A stretch of 18,798 bases of DNA from assembly GCA_035720945.1 (NCBI GenBank), contig DASTNK010000056.1:1-18798 (forward strand). Direction: 5' to 3'. Numbering within the stretch: position 1 is the stretch's first letter; each line of letters begins with the position of its first letter. Origin of the DNA: SCQX01 sp035720945. GTDB taxonomy: Bacteria > Pseudomonadota > Gammaproteobacteria > Burkholderiales > Burkholderiaceae_B. This document shows, piece after piece, positions 14,031 to 18,798 of the stretch. The notes under the pieces were generated by a model. The model was not told where the DNA came from and made no database searches. It worked only from the letters and a program-made list of their open reading frames with translations. A program made the translations under genes and the position numbers.

Positions 14031-14720
14031 ATGAACGTCAAAGCCCTGTCTCTTCGCCCGGTACTGCTCGCCACCGCCGTTTCGTTCGCGGCGTTGTGCG
14101 CCGCGCCGGCCCACGCGTTCTCCGACGACGAAGCCCGGCGCGCCATCCTCGAATTGCGCTCGCAGGTGCAGCAGTTGATCCAGCAAAACCAGCAGGCGCG
14201 GTTGCAACTGGCCGACCAGATCGAATCCCTGCAGAATGAAGTAACCGATATGCGCGGACAAATCGAAAAGCTGCGGTGGGAGGCCGACATCAGCAAGCGG
14301 TCAAGCCAGGACCAGTCCGGCGGCGCGACCCCATCGGTGACCGACCCCAAGGAGCAGGCGGCCTATGACCAACCCATGGGTCTGTTCCGCAGCGGCAAAT
14401 ACAAAGAGGCCGCCACGGGCTTCGCCGCGTTCATCAAGAATTTCCCGAACAGCCAACTGGCGCCCGAGGCACAGTTCTACGAAGGCAGCAGCCGCTATGC
14501 CAGCCGCGACTTCAAGGCGTCCATCGCTGAGTTGCAGAGCCTCGTTCACAGCAATCCCAAGGATGCCCGCGCGCCCGATGCGCTGCTCATCATCGCCGCC
14601 AGCCAGATCGAACTCAACAACGTGGCCGGCGCCAAGAGCAATTTGCAGAAGATTGTCAAAGACTATCCTGACAGTTCGGCTGCCGACACGGCGAAAAGCC
14701 GCCTGAAACTGCTCAAGTAA
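14031..14720 (+). CDS. cpoB: Cell division coordinator CpoB (YbgF)
   Basis: A 229-residue periplasmic protein. The signal peptide ends at about residue 29 (AHA). An N-terminal coiled coil (about 31-85, LRSQVQQLIQQNQQARLQLADQIESL) mediates trimerisation, a linker follows, and three TPR-like repeats (about 115-229) end in YPDSSAADTAKSRLKLLK. CpoB coordinates Tol-mediated outer-membrane constriction with peptidoglycan synthesis. The start at 14031 gives the clean signal peptide; the ATG at 13986 lies in the terminator stem. The ribosome site is weak. The stop codon overlaps the start of the downstream permease by one base. Confidence 0.96.
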   Translation: MNVKALSLRPVLLATAVSFAALCAAPAHAFSDDEARRAILELRSQVQQLIQQNQQARLQLADQIESLQNEVTDMRGQIEKLRWEADISKRSSQDQSGGATPSVTDPKEQAAYDQPMGLFRSGKYKEAATGFAAFIKNFPNSQLAPEAQFYEGSSRYASRDFKASIAELQSLVHSNPKDARAPDALLIIAASQIELNNVAGAKSNLQKIVKDYPDSSAADTAKSRLKLLK

Positions 14721-15760
14721 TGCCAGGCGAGGCGCGTACCGCTCCGACACCGCCGGCGCGGTACGCGAGGCAACGGAATCTGGTCATTCTTGCCGGCGCG
14801 CTGGCGGCCCTTCTTTGCGCCAACCTGCTCACCGGCCCGGCTCCGATCGGGTTCGATGCCTTGCGCCATGTCGTCCTGAATCCGGGTGACCACTCGACCA
14901 CGGCGATCATCGTGCGCCAGATCCGTCTGCCCCAGGCATTGATGGCGCTACTGACCGGCGCCGCACTGGGGCTATCCGGCGCCGAAATGCAGACCATCCT
15001 GGATAACCCGCTGGCCAGTCCGTTCACACTGGGCGTCTCGTCGGCCGCCGCCCTGGGCGCGGCGCTGGCCATCGTGCTGAACCTGAGCGTGCCCTGGGTG
15101 CCCGACCCTTACATCGTGGCGGTCAACGCTTTCGTGTTCGCGCTGGCCTGCACTGCCTTACTCCACTTGGCCGCCCGTCACGCACGGACAGGCACGGCCG
15201 GCATCATCCTGCTCGGGATCGCCATGGTGTTCACCTTCAACGCCCTGGTTTCCCTGGTGCAATTCAGTGCCAGCGCCACGGCGCTGCAAGACCTCACGTT
15301 CTGGATGATGGGCAGTCTGGCGCGCAGCGACTGGCCCCGACTGGGGGTGGCCGCACTGGCGCTTTGCGTGATCGCCCCTTTTTCTCTGCGCAGTGCGTGG
15401 GCCCTGACCGCTCTGCGGTTCGGCGATGAGCGCGCCGCCAGTTTTGGCGTGGATACGCGCCGCTTGCGCCGCGCGGCGTTGGTGCGCACCAGCCTCCTCG
15501 CCGCCGTCGCCGTGTCGCTGACCGGAGTCATCGGTTTCATTGGATTGACCGCACCCCATATCGCCCGACGCCTTTGGGGAGAGGATCATCGATGGTACCT
15601 GCCCGCCAGCGCCCTGACGGGCAGCGCCATCCTTCTTGCCGCGGCCATCGTGTCCAGGCTCGGTGGTGGCGGTGTGGTGATCCCCATAGGCATCGTCACC
15701 ACCCTGGTGGGAATCCCGTTCTTCTGCGTGGCCGTACTGCGCCGGCGCCCTGAAGCATGA
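14720..15760 (+). CDS. FecCD-family ABC transporter permease
   Basis: A 346-residue inner-membrane permease of the BtuC/FecCD/FhuB type that imports iron-siderophore, haem or cobalamin-like compounds. About ten hydrophobic helices are visible. Family blocks are NPLASPFTLGVSSAAALGAA (near 94-113), WMMGSL, and the ATPase-contacting loop GFIGLTAPHIARRLWGEDHR (near 273-292). A single permease of this length would act as a homodimer. Its start overlaps the cpoB stop (TAATG) and its stop overlaps the ATPase start (ATGA), so the three are translationally coupled. A 10-bp inverted repeat lies just inside the coding start. The substrate cannot be decided: no binding protein or TonB receptor is nearby. 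Confidence 0.93.
   Translation: MPGEARTAPTPPARYARQRNLVILAGALAALLCANLLTGPAPIGFDALRHVVLNPGDHSTTAIIVRQIRLPQALMALLTGAALGLSGAEMQTILDNPLASPFTLGVSSAAALGAALAIVLNLSVPWVPDPYIVAVNAFVFALACTALLHLAARHARTGTAGIILLGIAMVFTFNALVSLVQFSASATALQDLTFWMMGSLARSDWPRLGVAALALCVIAPFSLRSAWALTALRFGDERAASFGVDTRRLRRAALVRTSLLAAVAVSLTGVIGFIGLTAPHIARRLWGEDHRWYLPASALTGSAILLAAAIVSRLGGGGVVIPIGIVTTLVGIPFFCVAVLRRRPEA
14733..14767 (+). repeat. Inverted repeat just after permease start codon
   Basis: CGCGTACCGC (14733-14742) pairs perfectly with GCGGTACGCG (14758-14767) across a 15-base loop. It begins 10 bases after the permease start codon, within codons 5-16. It could limit ribosome entry, serve as an operator, or be a chance product of Arg/Ala-rich coding. 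Confidence 0.5.
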
Positions 15761-16551
15761 ACACGTCCGGCTTCGCCACGTTGCGACTGCGGGCATTGAA
15801 TGTGGCATTCGGCGCCACGCGGGTGTTCGACAACCTGACGCTTCCGGATCTGAGCGCAGCCGGCATCACCGCCTTGCTCGGGCCCAACGGCTGCGGGAAA
15901 TCGACACTGCTGAAAAGCATCGCCGGACTGGTCCCCGCGACCTGTCACGCCCTGACACTGGGAGCCTCCGACCTGAAGGGGCTTGATGCGGCGGCACGCA
16001 GCAAGTTCGTTCGGTACCTGCCGCAGGCCGCATTCAAGGACGTGCACCTGACCGTACGGGAAGCCGTCACCGTGGCTGGCAAGATTCGCCGCTCGGCGGC
16101 GGAACGCCGTCTTGACGACGTCGTGGACGAAACCCTGCGTGATCTGGGCCTCGCCGCGCTGAGCCACCGCTACCTGGATGAGTTGTCAGGGGGCCAAAAG
16201 CAATTGGTCGGCCTGGCCCAGGCCCTGATCCACCAGCCCACGCTTTTACTGCTCGACGAACCGCTCGCGTCGCTCGACCCGAACCATCAGATACACGTCA
16301 TGTCGATGCTGACGCGGCTTGCGAGCGAACGCGCCGTCGCCGTCATTGTCGTCCTGCACGACCTGGACATGGCGCTGCGCTTCGCGGACCACATCTGGCT
16401 GCTGCGCGGTGGCCGGCTGATCGCCGCCGGCATTCCCGCGGACGTGATATCGTCCGCGAACATCGCGCAAGCTTTTGGCGTCACCGCACGCGTGGAAAAC
16501 GACAGCCTGGGCCAGCCACATGTTTTCGTCGACGATCCGATCCAACTCTGA
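15757..16551 (+). CDS. ABC transporter ATP-binding protein, FecE/BtuD-like
   Basis: A 264-residue cytoplasmic ATPase that pairs with the preceding permease. The Walker A motif GPNGCGKST is at 42-50, the ABC signature LSGGQ at 143-147, Walker B LLLLDEP at 163-169 and the switch His201 in VVLHDLDM. The overall order and the C-terminal tail (VFVDDPIQL) fit iron-siderophore/cobalamin importer ATPases. The start overlaps the permease stop by four bases (ATGA), so the two proteins are made in step. The hydrolase gene starts 12 bases after its stop. Confidence 0.95.
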   Translation: MNTSGFATLRLRALNVAFGATRVFDNLTLPDLSAAGITALLGPNGCGKSTLLKSIAGLVPATCHALTLGASDLKGLDAAARSKFVRYLPQAAFKDVHLTVREAVTVAGKIRRSAAERRLDDVVDETLRDLGLAALSHRYLDELSGGQKQLVGLAQALIHQPTLLLLDEPLASLDPNHQIHVMSMLTRLASERAVAVIVVLHDLDMALRFADHIWLLRGGRLIAAGIPADVISSANIAQAFGVTARVENDSLGQPHVFVDDPIQL

Positions 16552-16563
16552 GCACATCCAACC

Positions 16564-17382
16564 ATGCCCCACGACATCGACCTTCCTCAATCCGTTGCCG
16601 ATGGCATGAGCTATCCATTGGCCTACACGGAATCCGGATCGGGCGCACCGTTGCTGCTGATCCACGGATCGCTTTGCGACTATCGCTACTGGCGCTGGCA
16701 GATCCCCGCTTTTGGTCAGGCCTACCGCACGCTGGCCCCCAGTCTGCGCGGCTACTGGCCCGCCGCGTTCCGATCGGAGCGCGCGGACTTCGACGTGCTC
16801 GTCCAGACCCGGGATCTGATCGAGTTCCTGGATCACACCAGCCCCGACGGCACTCCGGTGCACGTGCTCGGCCATTCACGCGGGGCGCGGGTCGCGCTGG
16901 AGCTCGCCTGTGCCGCGCCTGAGAAGGTGCGCACGCTGACCCTGGCGGACCCTGGGTTTTCGCCGGTGGGCCAGGCCGGGCCCGTGCCTTTCCAGATCGA
17001 AGCCGCGCGCCGCCTGAGCGACGGTGATACCGATGGCGCGCTCGAGGTGTTCATCGACACTGTGAGCGGCTCGGACACCTGGCGTCATATGGTGGGATGG
17101 TTCAAGGCCATGGTGCGCGACAACGCGGGAACGCTGCTGTCCCAGATCAAGGAACGTCATCACGAATTCGATATGGCGCGGGCGGGCGCCATATCGTGCC
17201 CTACCCTGCTGCTCACTGGGTCAGACAGCCCCGCGCGCTTCGGACGCGTACTGGCCAGCCTGGAGCAGGTCCTGCCACACGTGGAAAAAACCACTATTCC
17301 GCTGGCCTCGCACGGCATGAACCTGGCCAACCCACGCGTATTTAATCAGCATGTGCTGGGCTTTCTGGGCAGCCATTCCTGA
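16564..17382 (+). CDS. Alpha/beta hydrolase
   Basis: A 272-residue serine hydrolase. The oxyanion motif HGSLCD is at 34-39, the nucleophile elbow GHSRG at 103-107 (Ser105), the acid Asp221 in TGSDS and the catalytic His250 in ASHGMN. No signal peptide is seen, so it is cytoplasmic. Its start lies only 12 bases after the ATPase stop, implying one transcript with the importer. By context it might cleave an imported ester compound such as a siderophore, but it resembles general esterase/haloperoxidase-like hydrolases and the substrate is unknown. It ends tail-to-tail with the copper chaperone gene, 6 bases apart, without a visible terminator. Confidence 0.9.
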   Translation: MPHDIDLPQSVADGMSYPLAYTESGSGAPLLLIHGSLCDYRYWRWQIPAFGQAYRTLAPSLRGYWPAAFRSERADFDVLVQTRDLIEFLDHTSPDGTPVHVLGHSRGARVALELACAAPEKVRTLTLADPGFSPVGQAGPVPFQIEAARRLSDGDTDGALEVFIDTVSGSDTWRHMVGWFKAMVRDNAGTLLSQIKERHHEFDMARAGAISCPTLLLTGSDSPARFGRVLASLEQVLPHVEKTTIPLASHGMNLANPRVFNQHVLGFLGSHS

Positions 17383-17388
17383 CGCGAC

Positions 17389-17943
17389 TTACCTGGATAG
17401 CGCGCCAGCCGGCCTGACCAGACACGTGGCCCGCGCGACTTCACCCGAGGCGAACCGCAACTCGAGGCCGAGCGTCGAACCCACGACCAGTTTGTGCACG
17501 GGCTGTTCCAGCATGGCGTGATAACTTCCGGGCTTGAAAGTCAAGCTGCCCCCCGCCGGCACCGGGATACTGGACTCCATGATCATTTTGCTCACGCCGC
17601 CGCTTTCAACAGACTTATGCAGCATGACCATGCCGAACGCCGGGCTTGCCGCACTGGTCAGCACCGCCGCATGTGCGCCATTGTTGTGAACCACGAAGTA
17701 GCCAGCCGAAGGCGCTGGCGACGGCAATGCCCGTATCCAGCAGCCGGATACCTGGAGCGTCGTCGAACTCTGCATAGCCCCCGCTTCGCCATGATCGGCA
17801 TGCGGCATGGGGGCTCCCCCTTTCATGGACATATGGCCCGACATGGGCATATCGCCAGACATCGATGTGCCACCAGCGAGCGCGACACCGGCGAACAAGG
17901 CGCCGCACACCACGAGGAAACCTTCCAATACGTGCTTCTTCAT
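17389..17943 (-). CDS. Periplasmic copper chaperone PCu(A)C
   Basis: A 184-residue exported protein of the PCu(A)C/DUF461 family, which delivers Cu(I) to the CuA or CuB site of cytochrome oxidase. The signal peptide ends near residue 23. The exact copper motif H-X10-M-X21-H-X-M is present as His109, Met120, His142 and Met144. Between the signal peptide and the domain is a Met/His-rich segment (about 28-51, SMSGDMPMSGHMSM, then His48 and His51), a probable extra copper-binding arm. Cys68 and Cys174 could form a disulfide. The start at 17943 has GGAGA about 6 bases upstream; the upstream in-frame part to 18132 has no signal sequence and overlaps the thioesterase. No SCO1 or oxidase gene is adjacent. 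Confidence 0.94.
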   Translation of the reverse strand: MKKHVLEGFLVVCGALFAGVALAGGTSMSGDMPMSGHMSMKGGAPMPHADHGEAGAMQSSTTLQVSGCWIRALPSPAPSAGYFVVHNNGAHAAVLTSAASPAFGMVMLHKSVESGGVSKMIMESSIPVPAGGSLTFKPGSYHAMLEQPVHKLVVGSTLGLELRFASGEVARATCLVRPAGALSR

Positions 17944-17967
17944 ACCCGTCTCCACTACCCAACAAGA

Positions 17968-17973
17968 TACAAT
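17968..17973 (+). promoter_or_regulatory. Candidate -10 element for the thioesterase
   Basis: TACAAT (five of six consensus bases) on the plus strand would start transcription near 17980, about 30 bases before a 24-codon ORF at 18009 and 100 before the thioesterase. No clear -35 element is seen 17 bases upstream. Tentative. Confidence 0.3.
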
Positions 17974-18008
17974 GCAGGCGATACCGACGTCCTGGCACAG
18001 ACTTCGCC

Positions 18009-18083
18009 ATGTCCGATGCAACAAGTCATTATGACACGCGGGTCCACCAGGCGGGCCGCGCCGCACGCCGCAACACGCCATGA
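18009..18083 (+). CDS. Tiny ORF overlapping thioesterase start
   Basis: A 24-codon frame reads MSDATSHYDTRVHQAGRAAR and ends RNTP. Its stop overlaps the thioesterase start as ATGA, a classic coupling arrangement. No ribosome site is obvious for either start. The peptide's DTRV-x-x-AGR run vaguely recalls the N-terminus of Cys/Met-metabolism PLP enzymes, so it could be a remnant of such a gene, a leader peptide, or chance. No function is claimed. Confidence 0.25.
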   Translation: MSDATSHYDTRVHQAGRAARRNTP

Positions 18084-18550
18084 AAACCTCGCCATCGCCC
18101 GACACCCCGCACATCACTGTCGCCGAATTCATCCAACTACTCGAACGGGAGCATCCGTTCGCCGCGGTGCTTGGGCTCGACGTGCTCGAGATCGGGCACG
18201 GTACGGCGTTGCTGCGCCTGCCCGACCGGGACGATCACAAACGGCTGGGCGGCATCGTGGCCGGCCCCATGCTGATGGGCTTGGCGGATCTGGCCCTTTA
18301 CGCGGCCGTCGTCGGCGCCACCGGAAACACGCATGCGGTCACCGCCAGCCTCACCATCAATTTCATGCGCAAGGCGCCAGCGGGAGGAATACTGGCGCAC
18401 GCGCGCATTCTGAAAACCGGCAGACTGACGGCGGGCGAAGTGCTGCTTACCCCCACTGACGGCGGCGATGCCTTGGCCCAGGTCGTCAGCACATGGACGC
18501 TGCCCGGCCCGCGGTCGGCGCGACCGGCCGCCATGCCCGCGACGGCCTGA
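18080..18550 (+). CDS. PaaI-family hotdog thioesterase
   Basis: A 156-residue single hotdog-domain protein of the PaaI/YdiI acyl-CoA thioesterase superfamily, presumably cytoplasmic. The central helix block LGGIVAGPMLMGLADLALYA (56-75) matches the family pattern in which a Gly-rich turn precedes the hotdog helix; the usual His of the HGG motif is replaced (GGIVAGP). The strand TASLTINFMRKAPAGG follows, as expected. The substrate is unknown. It is divergent from the copper chaperone. A GTG-started MATE gene follows within 6 bases, probably on the same transcript. The start codon lacks a ribosome site and overlaps a tiny upstream ORF. Confidence 0.88.
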   Translation: MKTSPSPDTPHITVAEFIQLLEREHPFAAVLGLDVLEIGHGTALLRLPDRDDHKRLGGIVAGPMLMGLADLALYAAVVGATGNTHAVTASLTINFMRKAPAGGILAHARILKTGRLTAGEVLLTPTDGGDALAQVVSTWTLPGPRSARPAAMPATA

Positions 18551-18556
18551 CCCGCC

Positions 18557-18798
18557 GTGACACAACCGCCGACAGCGGTTCGCGCGTCCGACACGACTCC
18601 CGTCACCGCGACGCGCCGTCCCACACCCGATCGCCGGAAGCCGGCCAAGCCGTGGCGATCGGAAGTCAAGGCGTCGATGTCCCTGGGCTGGCCCATCATC
18701 CTGACGAACCTGGCGCAACTGGCCATACTCACGACCGACGTCATACTGATCGGGCGGTTGGGGCCGGAGCCCCTGGCGGCGGGGTCGCTGTCGATCAG
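18557..18798 (+). CDS. MATE-family efflux protein, N-terminal part
   Basis: An open frame from GTG at 18557 runs off the window end (80 codons). After a basic, proline-rich leader of about 40 residues it reads MSLGWPIILTNLAQLAILTT and then DVILIGRLGPEPLAAGSLSI, the first helix and loop of MATE/NorM multidrug/Na+ antiporters. The GTG start, 6 bases after the thioesterase stop, is uncertain. An ATG at 18677 begins right at the first helix, but MATE proteins often have a short cytoplasmic leader. Truncated by the window. Confidence 0.85.
   Translation, partial: MTQPPTAVRASDTTPVTATRRPTPDRRKPAKPWRSEVKASMSLGWPIILTNLAQLAILTTDVILIGRLGPEPLAAGSLSI

Noticed and set aside
17494..18459. 321-codon plus-strand frame opposite the copper chaperone and over the thioesterase
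   Set aside because: The copper motif and signal peptide on the minus strand, and the hotdog motif in another plus frame, show which frames are real.

Overview
This looks like a chromosomal segment of a GC-rich Gram-negative bacterium, most probably a betaproteobacterium of the order Burkholderiales (Alcaligenaceae-like). The evidence is the complete tol-pal cluster, the coiled-coil/zapA/6S RNA block, the rppH/proS head-to-head pair and an lrp/hppD divergon. The genus is an inference. Almost everything is intact housekeeping or envelope biology. I see no transposase, integrase, CRISPR array, tRNA or rRNA.

Layout. (1) 1-950: a possible truncated minus-strand gene behind a good sigma70-like promoter, then an Lrp/AsnC regulator (minus) divergent from hppD (plus). 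The intergenic DNA between them carries several palindromes that look like operators. (2) 950-3100: hppD (tyrosine catabolism), then minus-strand msrA and a small exported cytochrome c. (3) 3100-4703: a strong hairpin, lgt (lipoprotein modification), and a convergent SIMPL-domain exported protein whose 3' end overlaps lgt. (4) 4720-5720 (minus): a coiled-coil protein, zapA, a non-coding 6S RNA gene (ssrS) and its terminator hairpin, running straight into the SIMPL gene. (5) 5938-9206: a beta-hydroxyacid dehydrogenase, rppH (minus) and proS. (6) 9249-14720: ybgC-tolQ-tolR-tolA-tolB-pal-cpoB, the whole Tol-Pal envelope machine, with an intrinsic terminator between pal and cpoB. (7) 14720-17382: a FecCD-type permease and its ATPase, start/stop-coupled to cpoB, then an alpha/beta hydrolase; no binding protein or outer-membrane receptor is present. 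(8) 17389-18798: a PCu(A)C copper chaperone (minus), a divergent hotdog thioesterase preceded by a tiny overlapping ORF, and the 5' end of a MATE efflux gene leaving the window.

How they fit: Lgt makes lipoproteins such as Pal. TolQRA/TolB/Pal/CpoB and ZapA with its coiled-coil neighbour all act at the division septum. RppH, ProS and 6S RNA are general RNA and translation functions. The Lrp-type protein probably senses an amino acid or aromatic intermediate and controls hppD.

I found no clearly new system. The best leads are the binding-protein-less FecCD/ATPase/hydrolase cassette welded to the tol-pal operon, the operator array between lrp and hppD, the 6S RNA-terminator-SIMPL arrangement, and the lgt/SIMPL antisense overlap.
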